This document shows, piece by piece, positions 7,265 through 16,733 of a DNA stretch of 64,000 nucleotides. This DNA comes from Gallaecimonas sp045291545 (lineage in GTDB: Bacteria > Pseudomonadota > Gammaproteobacteria > Enterobacterales > Gallaecimonadaceae). Position 1 is the first letter of the stretch; each line of letters begins with the position of its first letter. The translations under genes were made by a program, and so were the position numbers. The stretch spans positions 744,001 to 808,000 of the forward strand of contig NZ_CP149514.1 of the NCBI RefSeq assembly GCF_045291545.1, given 5' to 3'. The notes beneath the pieces were generated by a model. That model was given only the letters and a program-made list of their open reading frames with translations. It did not search any database and was not told the DNA's origin.

Positions 7265-8959
7265 ATGTGGCGTATTTGCCTGCTGCTGTTATGTTGGCCG
7301 CTGACCACCCAGGCAGCGGTACAGTTTGATGTTCAGGGGCTCAGTGGTGACCCTGAGCAAAACGTGACCCTGTATCTCAAGCAACTGCCCGCCATCAAGG
7401 CGGCGCAGCTGCCCCGTTATCGTGCTGATATTGACCAGGCCGTGCGCCAGGGGTTGCAGGCGCTCGGTTATTACCAGCCACAGATCAACTACCAAAAAGA
7501 CGCTGACACGCTGACTATCAAGGTCAATAAAGGGCCGCAGCTGCATATTCGCCGGGTTGATATTCGCCTCACCGGTGACGCTCAGCAGGACCCGCGCTTT
7601 CAGGCGTTGCTCAAGCACCCGGGGCTGGCGCCGGGGAAGGGGTTTCGCCATGACGACTATGAGGCCAGCAAGAGCCGTTTTTTGCGGCTGGCGGCCCAGC
7701 GTGGTTACTTTGATGCTCACTTTACCGAGGCCAAGGTGGCAGTGCATGTCACGGCGCAGGCAGCGGATGTCACGCTGCATTTTGCCAGCGGCCAGCGTTA
7801 CCGCTTTGGCCCGGTTACCCTGGCGGGTATGGATGTGCGTAACTCGTTGCTGGCACCACTGATTGCAGTGCAGCCCGGCGAGCCGTATCAGGCGGCCGCC
7901 ATTGCCAAAACCAGTCAGGATATTGCGGCCACCGGTTATTTTCGCTCGGTGGAAGTGACCCCACAAACCGACCACCCTGATGGCCAGCAGATCCCGGTGA
8001 CCATTAACCTGACCGCAAAGGCAAAAAATCAGGTGGAGCTGGGACTGGGGGTGTCTACCGACGAAGGGCCTCGGGCCTCGGTGTCCTGGCATAAGCCGAT
8101 GCTCAACAGCCGCGGCCACAGCTTTAGCAGCCGTTTGAAAGTATCCAAGCCCCGCCAGGACGCCACCCTGGAATACCGTATTCCCAATGGCGATCCGTTG
8201 CGTCATTTCTATTCCCTGCAAGGGGGTTACCAGCACGTTAATCAGCTGGATACCCGTTCCAGTAAGGCCACCCTGGCGCTGCACCGCTGGGACAAACCCG
8301 ACAGCAACTGGAACCGTGATCTGTTTTTGCGCCTCGACTATGACTCTTACACCCAGGCCGACCAGAGCGCGACCAGCTTTCTGGTGATCCCGGGGGTGTC
8401 GTTTCACCGCACCCGCAAGCGTGGTGGCACCGACCCATACTGGGGCGACAGCCAATGGCTGACACTGGAGGCCTCAGACAAGCTGCTGGGCTCTGATGCC
8501 CGTTTTGTTCGGCTGTGGGGCCGTAGCCTGTGGTTGCGTTCGCTAACCCCTAAAAGCCGGCTGTTGATGCGTGTGGAACAAGGCGCTTTGTGGGTTAATA
8601 GCATTACTGATTTGCCACCGTCGCTGCGCTTTTTCACCGGGGGTGATCAGACCGTGCGGGGCTTTGCCTATCAATCCGTGGCGCCACGCAATGACGCCGG
8701 CGAGCTGGTTGGGGGCCGTTACACCACCGCTGCCAGTGTCGAATACGATTATCAAATAGCCAGCCGCTGGCGGCTGGCGGCCTTTGTGGACAGTGGCACG
8801 GCTACCAACAGTTACCGCCATGCCGACTGGAAAGTGGGCACTGGCTTCGGGGTGCGCTGGTTGACTCCCATTGGCCCGGTACGGTTGGATCTGGCCTTTG
8901 GAGTCAGCGAAACGCATGTGCCCTGGCGGTTGCACTTCACCATGGGGCCGATGTTCTGA
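7265..8959 (+). CDS. tamA: Translocation and assembly module TamA
   Basis: TamA is an Omp85-family outer-membrane protein that works with TamB in outer-membrane protein and phospholipid homeostasis. The 564-residue precursor has an N-terminal signal peptide (WRICLLLLCWPLTTQA), three POTRA-like repeats over roughly residues 20-270, and a C-terminal 16-strand barrel domain. The barrel includes FTGGDQTVRGFAY and ends in LHFTMGPMF with terminal Phe, as expected for BAM recognition. Its stop overlaps the tamB start (TGATG), so the partners are translationally coupled. Confidence 0.93.
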   Translation: MWRICLLLLCWPLTTQAAVQFDVQGLSGDPEQNVTLYLKQLPAIKAAQLPRYRADIDQAVRQGLQALGYYQPQINYQKDADTLTIKVNKGPQLHIRRVDIRLTGDAQQDPRFQALLKHPGLAPGKGFRHDDYEASKSRFLRLAAQRGYFDAHFTEAKVAVHVTAQAADVTLHFASGQRYRFGPVTLAGMDVRNSLLAPLIAVQPGEPYQAAAIAKTSQDIAATGYFRSVEVTPQTDHPDGQQIPVTINLTAKAKNQVELGLGVSTDEGPRASVSWHKPMLNSRGHSFSSRLKVSKPRQDATLEYRIPNGDPLRHFYSLQGGYQHVNQLDTRSSKATLALHRWDKPDSNWNRDLFLRLDYDSYTQADQSATSFLVIPGVSFHRTRKRGGTDPYWGDSQWLTLEASDKLLGSDARFVRLWGRSLWLRSLTPKSRLLMRVEQGALWVNSITDLPPSLRFFTGGDQTVRGFAYQSVAPRNDAGELVGGRYTTAASVEYDYQIASRWRLAAFVDSGTATNSYRHADWKVGTGFGVRWLTPIGPVRLDLAFGVSETHVPWRLHFTMGPMF

Positions 8960-11900
8960 TGCGCTGGTTAAAACGGGCTTCCTGGTTATTGCTGATCACC
9001 TTGTCGCTGCTGTTGGTGGCGGTTGTGGTGTTGTCGAGCACTGCGTTTGGTAACCGCTGGCTGTGGGCCGGTGCTACTAAAATCGTGCCTGGTCTTAGTG
9101 GCCAGCTACAGGTCAATAGCGCTGGGCGCAGCTGGACTATCACCTCCCTGCGTTACGGCAAGCTGCTGCAAGTGCATGCAATGACGCTGCGCTGGCAGCC
9201 GGCGGCGCTGCTGGAAAGCAAGCTGGTGATCAGCCACCTGGCCGTAGAGGGCGTTAAGCTGGCTGTGCCGGCCAGCCCGGCCAATCAACACCCGCCACAG
9301 GCTGTGGGCCAGGTGAAATTGCCGCTGGCCATTGATTTACAGGATTTGTCGGTAAATAACGCCCACCTGCAACTGCCGGGTGTCACCATCAGCTGGCAAC
9401 AGCTGGCCATGGCCGGAGCCTGGGACGGCGCCGGTGTGCAGCTTGATGGCCCGGATGTGCATGGTCTGGTGGTAACGCCGAACCCGCCTGAGCATGGAAA
9501 AGCGTCTGCAAAAACACCCGCCAAGGCGATTTCCCTGCCACCAGTAACCTTACCGATGCCGGTGAAGCTGGCCGGGGTGTTACTGCGTTCGCCACAGTTG
9601 GCCGGGCAGCACTTTAATAGCATCAGCATGAACGTCAGTGGCCAGGGGCAGCAGCTGCAAATAGGCGACCTGACCGTGGTGCACCGGCAAGGAAAAGTGA
9701 AAGCCCACGGCACCCTGACGCTGGCGGGCGATTACCCACTGGCCCTGACCATCAGCGCATCAACTTCGGTGGGTCAGTTGGCTGGCCAGCAGCTCACCCT
9801 GAAACTGAGCCAGTCGCTGGCCAAGCTGGCCGTGCAAGGGCAGTTGAGCGGGCCACTGAGTGGGCAGCTCAGTGGCACGGTGCAGCCACTGCAAAGTAAC
9901 CTGCCGGTCAATATCAAGGTTGTGCTGACGCAGCTGGCCCACAGTGGTATGAAACTTACCGACATCACCCTGACTGTTGCCGGCAACCTCGATGCCTGGC
10001 AGCTAAACGCCGAGGCTGGCACCAGTTTACCGGCGCAGCCGGTATCGACACTGTACCTGGCTGCCCGTGGCGATCGCTACCAGGCAGAGCTGGACAAACT
10101 CACTCTGGTGCAGCCTCAGGGGCAGGCCTCTTTGGCTGGAAAAGTGGCATGGAAGCAAGGGCTGGCGGGTAAGCTGGCACTCACCCTTAAACACTTTACT
10201 GTTGCTCAGGGCGTGTTGTCGGGCAGCGTTAAAGGTAGCGCCGAAGGGGACGCTCAGCACTGGCAATTTCGCGCCAGCCCTGATTTGCAGGGCCTGTGGG
10301 CTGGTAAAAAACTGGCGTTAACAGGCCAGGCTGCCGGCTCCGAGACCCAAACCCGGCTGGATTTACGGCTGGCGGCTGGGCCTAACCAGATAACGGCCCA
10401 GGGGCAAGTTGGCGCGCAGTGGCAGCTGCAAGGCACTTTGGATGCACCAGCCCTGGCCCAGGCGTTACCTGAAGCCAGTGGCGCAATTAGCGGTCAGTGG
10501 GCACTTACTGGCCCGCGTTTGCAGCCACAACTGACAGCCTCACTAAAAAGCGCGGACAGCCAGTATCAGGACATTGCCCTCAAAGATCTGCAGTTGTCAC
10601 TGGCCGGGCAGTTGCAAGACGGCCTGCCGGCCGGTGAACTGACCCTGCAAGCCGCCAAAATAGCCAAGGGCGATCAGGCCCTGGCTGATGTAACTGTCAA
10701 AGCCAATGGTAATGCCCGCCAACACCAGTTGCAGATCAGCACGGCCGAGGCAACTGACGCCATACAACTGGCACTGCAGGGTGAGCTGCATGGCCAGCAG
10801 TGGCAGGGCAAGCTGACCAAGGCCGCATTGCGTTTTAATGATCAGGGCTGGCAATTACAGGCACCGGTATCGTTGCGTGCTGATAAGCAAAACCTGGCGC
10901 TGACCCAACAATGCTGGCAGCACCAGCAAGCCAGCATTTGCCTGGCAGCCATGCAGCTTAACCGCCAACAAGGGCAATTCAGTGCGACCCTCAGCGATTT
11001 GCCTACGGCCTTGCTGAGCCCCTGGCTGCCCGGCGACTTTAGCTGGCAGGCACTGATTAATGGCCGTGTTAATGGCTACTGGCAGCAGGGGAAACCGGTA
11101 TTTACAGTGGCGCTGCATACCGCTGCCGGCACCTTTAACCACTCTATGGCATACCAGTCGTTGCGGCTTGATGGCCAATTGAATGAACGGCTGTGGCAGG
11201 GGCAGTTGGCTTTTGCCTCGGAACAGTTAGGGCAGTTGCATGGCAAGGTACAAATCCACGCGCCACAACAGCAGCGGCGTTTAAGTGGCAGGCTGGCATT
11301 GCAGGCATTAAAGCTGGACTGGCTGGCGCCGCTGGTACCCTCCTTACAGGCGCTAAGTGGCACTGTATCCGGGCAAGGAAAGCTCTCCGGCACCCTCGCC
11401 AAACCGCTGTTTGATGGCCAGTTACAGCTACAGGGCGGGCAAGTCACGGCATTGTCTGAAGCGGTTGCGGTCACTGACATGCATGCCACCTTGAACGTGC
11501 ACGGCCAGCAGGCCCAGCTCCAAGGGCAGGCCCAGATGGGCGGTGGCAAGTTGACCCTGGGCGGCCAGCTGCGCTGGGCTCGCTTGCCGGTCAGTGGTCA
11601 ATTAACGGTGCAGGGGCAGGGGTTAGAAGCCGGTTACCCCGGCTTCGGGCAGCTACGGCTGAGCCCGGATCTGACCCTGGCGCTGGGGGAACAGCCAAAG
11701 CTGACGGGCACCCTCAACGTACCCTGGGCGCGTATTGAGGTGGAATCCCTGCCGGACTCTGCCGTGACGCTGTCACCGGATGTTACGGTGGTGGACGGCA
11801 ACCAGGCCAGCACGGCAAAAGCCGGGCCGCCTTTGGCATTGGATCTGCGCCTGGTGTTGGGCAGTGATGTGCGGCTGGACGCATTTGGCTTAAAAAGCCG

Positions 11901-12549
11901 CCTGACCGGGCAGCTGCACGCGCAGCAAAAGCCTGGGCACAGCCTGTTGGCTAATGGCCAGATGGAACTGGCCGATGGCACCTACAAAGCCTATGGCCAG
12001 AATCTGATGATCCGTCAGGGTAAGCTGTTGTTTACCGGCGGTCTGGATAACCCCAGCCTCAATGTTGAAGCCATTCGTAACCCCGATACCCTGAGTAACT
12101 CTGAGCTGGTGGTGGGGGTGAAAGTCACCGGCAGCGCCCAGAAGCCACAACTGAAGCTGTTTTCCGAGCCGGCCATGACCCAGGCACAGCAGCTCTCTTA
12201 CCTGCTGCGTGGCAAGGCTCTGGACGACAACGGCCAGAGTGACGGTAACGCCATGATGAAATCCATGCTGGTCTCGGCAGGGGTAAGCCGGTTAGGTGGT
12301 GTTTTCACCGGCGCCGCGGAAAAACTGGGGGTGAAGGATGTCAGCATTGACACCTCCGGCAGTGGCAGCGACACCGCCGTCAGCATTTCCGGTTATGTGT
12401 TACCGGGCCTGCAACTGGAATACGGGGTAGGGGTGTTCAGTTCAGTGGCGCAGTTGAAGCTGCGTTATGCATTGCTGCCCAAGCTTTATTTGGAAGCGGT
12501 CAGTGGTGTGAACCAGGCAGTAGACCTGTTCTATCAATTTTCCTTTTAA
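8959..12549 (+). CDS. tamB: Translocation and assembly module TamB (DUF490)
   Basis: TamB is a very long, beta-rich inner-membrane protein that spans the periplasm and contacts TamA; AsmA-like proteins of this type are now viewed as lipid conduits. The 1196-residue protein begins with one membrane anchor (WLLLITLSLLLVAVVVL). It continues through about 900 residues of repetitive Gly/Gln/Leu-rich beta strands to the conserved C-terminal DUF490 domain (about residues 950-1196, with QLSYLLRGKALD). It ends AVDLFYQFSF. No plus-strand intrinsic terminator follows. Confidence 0.93.
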   Translation: MRWLKRASWLLLITLSLLLVAVVVLSSTAFGNRWLWAGATKIVPGLSGQLQVNSAGRSWTITSLRYGKLLQVHAMTLRWQPAALLESKLVISHLAVEGVKLAVPASPANQHPPQAVGQVKLPLAIDLQDLSVNNAHLQLPGVTISWQQLAMAGAWDGAGVQLDGPDVHGLVVTPNPPEHGKASAKTPAKAISLPPVTLPMPVKLAGVLLRSPQLAGQHFNSISMNVSGQGQQLQIGDLTVVHRQGKVKAHGTLTLAGDYPLALTISASTSVGQLAGQQLTLKLSQSLAKLAVQGQLSGPLSGQLSGTVQPLQSNLPVNIKVVLTQLAHSGMKLTDITLTVAGNLDAWQLNAEAGTSLPAQPVSTLYLAARGDRYQAELDKLTLVQPQGQASLAGKVAWKQGLAGKLALTLKHFTVAQGVLSGSVKGSAEGDAQHWQFRASPDLQGLWAGKKLALTGQAAGSETQTRLDLRLAAGPNQITAQGQVGAQWQLQGTLDAPALAQALPEASGAISGQWALTGPRLQPQLTASLKSADSQYQDIALKDLQLSLAGQLQDGLPAGELTLQAAKIAKGDQALADVTVKANGNARQHQLQISTAEATDAIQLALQGELHGQQWQGKLTKAALRFNDQGWQLQAPVSLRADKQNLALTQQCWQHQQASICLAAMQLNRQQGQFSATLSDLPTALLSPWLPGDFSWQALINGRVNGYWQQGKPVFTVALHTAAGTFNHSMAYQSLRLDGQLNERLWQGQLAFASEQLGQLHGKVQIHAPQQQRRLSGRLALQALKLDWLAPLVPSLQALSGTVSGQGKLSGTLAKPLFDGQLQLQGGQVTALSEAVAVTDMHATLNVHGQQAQLQGQAQMGGGKLTLGGQLRWARLPVSGQLTVQGQGLEAGYPGFGQLRLSPDLTLALGEQPKLTGTLNVPWARIEVESLPDSAVTLSPDVTVVDGNQASTAKAGPPLALDLRLVLGSDVRLDAFGLKSRLTGQLHAQQKPGHSLLANGQMELADGTYKAYGQNLMIRQGKLLFTGGLDNPSLNVEAIRNPDTLSNSELVVGVKVTGSAQKPQLKLFSEPAMTQAQQLSYLLRGKALDDNGQSDGNAMMKSMLVSAGVSRLGGVFTGAAEKLGVKDVSIDTSGSGSDTAVSISGYVLPGLQLEYGVGVFSSVAQLKLRYALLPKLYLEAVSGVNQAVDLFYQFSF

Positions 12550-12556
12550 GCAGGCA

Positions 12557-12582
12557 AAAAAAAGCCCGAGCAATGCTCGGGC
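12557..12582 (-). terminator. Strong intrinsic terminator pointing to the minus strand
   Basis: GCCCGAGC (12564-12571) and GCTCGGGC (12575-12582) form an 8-bp GC-rich stem with a 3-nt loop. On the plus strand the A-run lies before the stem, so the U-run (eight U) follows it only in a minus-strand transcript. On the plus strand the stem is followed by CAAACAACC. There is no annotated minus-strand gene for it to serve. Confidence 0.65.
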
Positions 12583-12776
12583 CAAACAACCACATTGAAG
12601 GAAGGAATTGTCCAGGGAAGAACAACGTCGACATTGCCCTCGGGCAAGTGCCAATCAATCACACTACCAATACAAGGCCGGACGGCGAATGGCGCCTTAA
12701 GTCCCTGGCACCACCATCCGACGGCGCGCATTATGCGAAAGCAGAGGTCGGGCCTCAACCGAAAAAAATTACTGAT
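12557..12776 (-). ncRNA. Possible minus-strand small RNA opposite the tamB-oligopeptidase gap
   Basis: This is inferred, not recognised. A minus-strand TATAAT (12786-12781) would start an RNA at about 12776 that ends at the terminator at 12557. It would be about 220 nt with internal hairpins such as TTGCCC-GA-GGGCAA. The -35 region is poor, but a 24-bp palindrome lies just upstream of it. The overlapping 70-codon ORF runs through the terminator stem and looks non-coding. The sequence does not resemble 6S, tmRNA, GcvB or CsrB-type RNAs as I know them. Confidence 0.3.
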
Positions 12777-12809
12777 TCGGATTATATTTTTTTATCTGAA
12801 ATAGCTATG

Positions 12810-12833
12810 CATGTTGACGCGCACGTCAACATG
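12810..12833. promoter_or_regulatory. Perfect 24-bp palindrome, candidate operator
   Basis: CATGTTGACG (12810-12819) and CGTCAACATG (12824-12833) are perfect inverted arms around CGCA. The size and symmetry suit a dimeric regulator such as a TetR- or GntR-family protein. It lies about 200 bases upstream of the oligopeptidase gene and about 45 bases upstream of the predicted minus-strand start. The remaining AT-rich sequence from 12834 to 13031 holds no gene I can support. Confidence 0.5.
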
Positions 12834-13031
12834 TAACTTACTTTCATTTTTATTTCTTTAAAATCAATTAAATAAATAAAAGAACAAAAAGCGCTCTGTA
12901 AAAATTAATTCATGTCAGTATGCATACAATTGCGAATGCGCCGGCATGGCGCTCCGGTATCGAAAGCGCTGGGCATGGGTAACGCTTTTGATATAGTCGT
13001 GATGAATATGTTGATTTTATGGAAAAATCTT

Positions 13032-15167
13032 ATGCGTACCCTGCACACTTCATGGCTTGGGCTGGCACTGCTGGCCGGTTTGGCCGGCTGCCAGCAGCAA
13101 TCGGCCCCAGCTCCCAAAGCGGCCGCGCTGGTTTATCCGCAAGCGCACACTGACAACCAGGTTGACGACTACTTTGGCACCAAGGTGGCGGCCCCTTATC
13201 GCTGGATGGAACAGGACAGCCCGGCGCTGGCCCAGTGGGTCAGCGAGGAAAAGGCGCTGACCGAGCAATACCTGGAGCAGATCCCGGTTCGAAACGCCCT
13301 GGAAAAGCGCATTACTACCTTATGGAATTACGAAAAATTCAGTGCCCCGTTCAAACGTGGCGAGTCGGTATTTTATTTCCGTAACAATGGCTTGCAGTCG
13401 CAAAGCGTGCTCTATGTACAAAACGGTGAACAAGCCCCGGCGCGGGTGCTGCTGGATCCGAACAAGCTGTCGGCGGACGGCACCGTAGCGCTGTCTGGTA
13501 TTGCCGTGTCACGTGACGGCAAAGTGCTGGCCTATGGCACGTCGCAGTCTGGCTCTGACTGGCAGCAGTGGCATTTTCTCGATGTCGCCACCGGCAAGAA
13601 GCTGCCTGACACCCTTGACTGGATCAAGTTTTCTTCCGCCAGCTGGGATAAAAGCGGCAAGGGCGTTTTCTATGCCCGTTATGACGAACCCAAGGGCGAC
13701 CGGGCGCTGTCGGGGATCAACTACAACCAGAAGCTCTATTACCACCGCTTGGGCACGCCGCAGAGTCAGGATCAATTGATCTATCAGCGCCCTGACCACA
13801 AGGACTGGGGCTTTGGTGCCGAGGTATCCAATGATGGCCGCTACCTGCTGCTGTCGGTTTCCAAGGGCACCGATTCACGCAACCGCTTCTTTTATAAAGA
13901 TCTGAAAACCGGCACCAAGATGGTGGAGCTGATCCCGGAGCTGGAAGCGTCCTACAATTTCATCGGCAATGATGGCCCGCGTTTTTATTTTGAAACCAAC
14001 TATCAGGCGCCGCGCGGTAAGGTTATCAAGATTGATATTCGCCACCCGGCAAAACGCCGTTGGCAGACCCTGATCCCGCAAGGACCGGATACCCTTTCCA
14101 GCGTCTCCATTTTCAACAATCAGCTGGTGGTGCAGAGCATGAAAGATGCCCTGTCGCAGCTGACTGTCTACAAGCTTGACGGCACCTACCAGTACACCGT
14201 CAAACTGCCTGGTAAAGGCACGGTCAGTGGCCTGACCGGCAAGCGCCGTCAGCGTGATGCTTACTTCACCTTCAGTTCCTATATTCAGGCGCCAAGCGTT
14301 TACCGCCTGGATTTGGCAAACCAGCAGCTGGAAATTTACCGCCAGCCGCAATTGGCCTTTGACAGCAGTGACTTTGTCTCTGAGCAGGTGTTCTACCACT
14401 CCAAGGACGGTACCCGTATTCCGATGATGATTTCCTACAAAAAGGGGCTCAAGCGAAACGGTGCCAACCCCACATTGTTGTACGCCTATGGCGGCTTCAA
14501 TATTTCCATCATGCCGCGCTTTAGCCCGGCCAACATTGCCTGGATGGAACATGGCGGTATTTATGCGGTGCCGAACCTGCGTGGTGGTGGCGAGTATGGC
14601 GAGGCCTGGCATAAAGCCGGCATGAAAGACAAAAAGCAAAATGTTTTTGATGACTACTTCGCCGCCGCCCAGTACCTGATTGACCAGGGTTACACTCGCC
14701 CGGACCGCCTGGGTGCCTATGGCCGTAGTAACGGTGGCTTGCTGATGGGCGCGGCACTGACGCAACGCCCGGACCTGTTTGGCGCAGTGCTGCCGGCGGT
14801 AGGAGTGCTGGATATGCTGCGCTTCCAGAAATTTACCATCGGCTGGGCCTGGACCAGCGAATACGGCTCCAGCGACAACAAAGCGGATTTTCCTTATTTG
14901 TATGCCTATTCGCCGCTGCATAACCTGCACAAGCGGGCCTATCCGGCCACCATGGTGATGACGGCAGACCATGATGATCGGGTGGTGCCCTACCATTCCT
15001 TTAAATTCGCCGCTACCCTGCAGGCTGACCAGACTGGCCCGGCACCGGTATTGTTGCGGGTAGAGCACAAGGCTGGCCATGGTGCCGGCAAGCCGACCGC
15101 GATGAAGATCCGTGAAGCCGCCGACATCTTTGCCTTCTTGCTAAAGAATCTTGGCCAGGCACAGTAA
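13032..15167 (+). CDS. Prolyl oligopeptidase-family (S9A) serine peptidase, lipoprotein
   Basis: The enzyme should cleave short peptides after proline in the periplasm or at a membrane surface. I start it at ATG 13032 because this gives a clean lipoprotein signal (SWLGLALLAGLAGC); the longer reading frame adds 40 unlikely residues. The 711-residue product has an N-terminal beta-propeller domain and a C-terminal alpha/beta-hydrolase domain. The triad is visible: Ser in YGRSNGGLLMG, Asp in ADHDDRVVPYHSF and His in KAGHGAGKP. It is monocistronic and followed by a good terminator. Confidence 0.88.
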   Translation: MRTLHTSWLGLALLAGLAGCQQQSAPAPKAAALVYPQAHTDNQVDDYFGTKVAAPYRWMEQDSPALAQWVSEEKALTEQYLEQIPVRNALEKRITTLWNYEKFSAPFKRGESVFYFRNNGLQSQSVLYVQNGEQAPARVLLDPNKLSADGTVALSGIAVSRDGKVLAYGTSQSGSDWQQWHFLDVATGKKLPDTLDWIKFSSASWDKSGKGVFYARYDEPKGDRALSGINYNQKLYYHRLGTPQSQDQLIYQRPDHKDWGFGAEVSNDGRYLLLSVSKGTDSRNRFFYKDLKTGTKMVELIPELEASYNFIGNDGPRFYFETNYQAPRGKVIKIDIRHPAKRRWQTLIPQGPDTLSSVSIFNNQLVVQSMKDALSQLTVYKLDGTYQYTVKLPGKGTVSGLTGKRRQRDAYFTFSSYIQAPSVYRLDLANQQLEIYRQPQLAFDSSDFVSEQVFYHSKDGTRIPMMISYKKGLKRNGANPTLLYAYGGFNISIMPRFSPANIAWMEHGGIYAVPNLRGGGEYGEAWHKAGMKDKKQNVFDDYFAAAQYLIDQGYTRPDRLGAYGRSNGGLLMGAALTQRPDLFGAVLPAVGVLDMLRFQKFTIGWAWTSEYGSSDNKADFPYLYAYSPLHNLHKRAYPATMVMTADHDDRVVPYHSFKFAATLQADQTGPAPVLLRVEHKAGHGAGKPTAMKIREAADIFAFLLKNLGQAQ

Positions 15168-15174
15168 ACCGTTC

Positions 15175-15198
15175 AGGGGAGCTTAAGCTCCCCTTTTT
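15175..15198 (+). terminator. Intrinsic terminator after the oligopeptidase gene
   Basis: AGGGGAGCTT (15175-15184) pairs with AAGCTCCCCT (15185-15194) and is followed by a T-run. It separates the oligopeptidase from the ybgC-tol operon. Confidence 0.75.
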
Positions 15199-15213
15199 CA
15201 AGATGAGGACCCT

Positions 15214-15609
15214 ATGCAGCACCAGTGGCCCGTTCGCATTTACTACGAGGATACCGATGCCGGTGGCATTGTTTATCACGCCAACTACTTGAAGTTTTTT
15301 GAACGGGCACGCACCGAATGGTTGCGACAACTGGGTGTAGAGCAGGACGGGCTGCTGGCGATGGATGTCGCCTTTGTGGTTCGCTCTGTTAAGATGGAAA
15401 ACCATTTACCGGCCCGCTTCAACGAGCTGTTGCAGGTGGTCAGCCAGGTGGTGCAGCTTAAGCGCGCCAGCTTGGTGTTTCACCAGCAATTGTTACGTGA
15501 AGGGGGTCAGCTTTTGTGTGAAGCCGATGTACGTGTGGCCTGTGTAGACCTGAAAAAAGGCAAAGCCACAGCCATTCCGGCCAATGTTTGGGGAGTGCTT
15601 CAAGGGTGA
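15214..15609 (+). CDS. ybgC: Acyl-CoA thioesterase YbgC of the Tol-Pal cluster
   Basis: This is a hotdog-fold thioesterase of 131 residues with the active-site stretch YYEDTDAGGIVYHANYLKFFERART. It acts on acyl-CoA or acyl carrier protein thioesters in the cytosol. Its conserved place at the head of the Tol-Pal operon suggests a link to envelope phospholipid metabolism. tolQ begins five bases after its stop. Confidence 0.92.
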   Translation: MQHQWPVRIYYEDTDAGGIVYHANYLKFFERARTEWLRQLGVEQDGLLAMDVAFVVRSVKMENHLPARFNELLQVVSQVVQLKRASLVFHQQLLREGGQLLCEADVRVACVDLKKGKATAIPANVWGVLQG

Positions 15610-15614
15610 ACGAC

Positions 15615-16298
15615 ATGTCCTTTTTCAGCCTGTTCTGGCAGGCAAGCCTGCTGGTCAAGGCAGTAATGCTGATCCTGCTGGCCTTTTCGGTCTTTTCCTG
15701 GACCCTGATTTTCCAGCGCCGCAAAGTGCTGGGGCAGGCAAAAGTACAGGCCGACCACTTTGAAGACCGCTTCTGGTCTGGGGTGGACCTCGGTAAGCTC
15801 TACCACGAACTGCATGCCAAAGAAGATCAGCTCGGTGGCATGGAAAAAATGTTCACTGCCGGTTTCAAGGAATTTGCCCGGCTATCGAAAAACACCAACC
15901 GCAGCCCGCAATCGGTGATGGATGGCGCCGACCGCGCCATGCGTGTCACCCTGAACCGGGAAGTGGAGCGGCTGGAGTCGCACCTTTCATTTCTGGCGAC
16001 CGTTGGCTCAATCAGCCCCTATATCGGCTTGTTCGGTACTGTCTGGGGCATCATGAATTCCTTTATTGCGCTGGGTAATGTGCAGCAGGCAACCCTGTCG
16101 ATGGTGGCCCCCGGTATTGCCGAAGCCTTGATTGCTACCGCCATGGGCCTGTTCGCGGCCATTCCTGCGGTCATGGCCTACAACCGTTTCTCGCATAATG
16201 TCGAGCGGCTGGAAATGGCCTACCAAAACTTCCAGGAAGAGTTTGCCGCCATTTTGCACCGCCAGGTGTTTAGTCAGGACGGAGGCCAGGTGGCATGA
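15615..16298 (+). CDS. tolQ: Tol-Pal proton channel subunit TolQ
   Basis: TolQ forms the inner-membrane proton channel with TolR that energises TolA during cell division and outer-membrane constriction. The 227-residue protein has an N-terminal membrane segment (SLLVKAVMLILLAFSVFSW) and two further ones around residues 130-200, with the family motif ATVGSISPYIGLFGTVWGIM. The start at 15615 (MSFFSLFWQAS) is preferred over an upstream in-frame codon inside ybgC. The stop overlaps tolR as ATGA. Confidence 0.95.
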   Translation: MSFFSLFWQASLLVKAVMLILLAFSVFSWTLIFQRRKVLGQAKVQADHFEDRFWSGVDLGKLYHELHAKEDQLGGMEKMFTAGFKEFARLSKNTNRSPQSVMDGADRAMRVTLNREVERLESHLSFLATVGSISPYIGLFGTVWGIMNSFIALGNVQQATLSMVAPGIAEALIATAMGLFAAIPAVMAYNRFSHNVERLEMAYQNFQEEFAAILHRQVFSQDGGQVA

Positions 16299-16732
16299 GT
16301 GGCGCGCCCCGTAAACGCCGCCGCCCCATGGCTGAGATCAACGTCGTTCCCTATATCGACGTGATGCTGGTGTTGCTGATCATCTTCATGGTGACAGCGC
16401 CGCTGATCACCCAAGGGGTCAAGGTTAACCTGCCCAAGCAGTCTTCCGAGCCATTGCCACCGGACTCCAAGCCGGCGGCGGTGGTGTCTATTACCGCCAA
16501 GGGTGACTACTACCTGCAACTGGGCTCGAAAAAAGCCGAGCAGTACAAAGATGTGGCCACGCTGGCAGCGGTGGTAAAGGCGCAGCGGGAAATTGAACCG
16601 AAAACGCCGGTGGTGATCCGCGGTGACGGCGCCGTGCCCTACGCCAAAGTGGTACAACTGATGGGCACCCTGCAGGGCGCCGGTGTGGATGATGTCGGCC
16701 TGATGACCGATCCGCCCGAGGAGAAGAAGTAA
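16295..16732 (+). CDS. tolR: Tol-Pal system protein TolR
   Basis: TolR is the ExbD-like partner of TolQ, 145 residues, with one N-terminal membrane segment (IDVMLVLLIIFMVTAPL) that contains the Asp needed for proton transfer (PYIDVMLVLL). A periplasmic peptidoglycan-binding domain follows. It overlaps tolQ by four bases and precedes tolA by one. Confidence 0.95.
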   Translation: MSGAPRKRRRPMAEINVVPYIDVMLVLLIIFMVTAPLITQGVKVNLPKQSSEPLPPDSKPAAVVSITAKGDYYLQLGSKKAEQYKDVATLAAVVKAQREIEPKTPVVIRGDGAVPYAKVVQLMGTLQGAGVDDVGLMTDPPEEKK

Positions 16733-16733
16733 C

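Noticed and set aside
12546..12758. Minus-strand 70-codon ORF downstream of tamB
   Set aside because: It runs through the terminator stem, has no convincing ribosome-binding site and shows no recognisable domain; the RNA reading is more plausible.
13875..15080. 401-codon minus-strand ORF opposite the oligopeptidase gene
   Set aside because: It is the shadow of a GC-rich gene with clear catalytic motifs on the plus strand.
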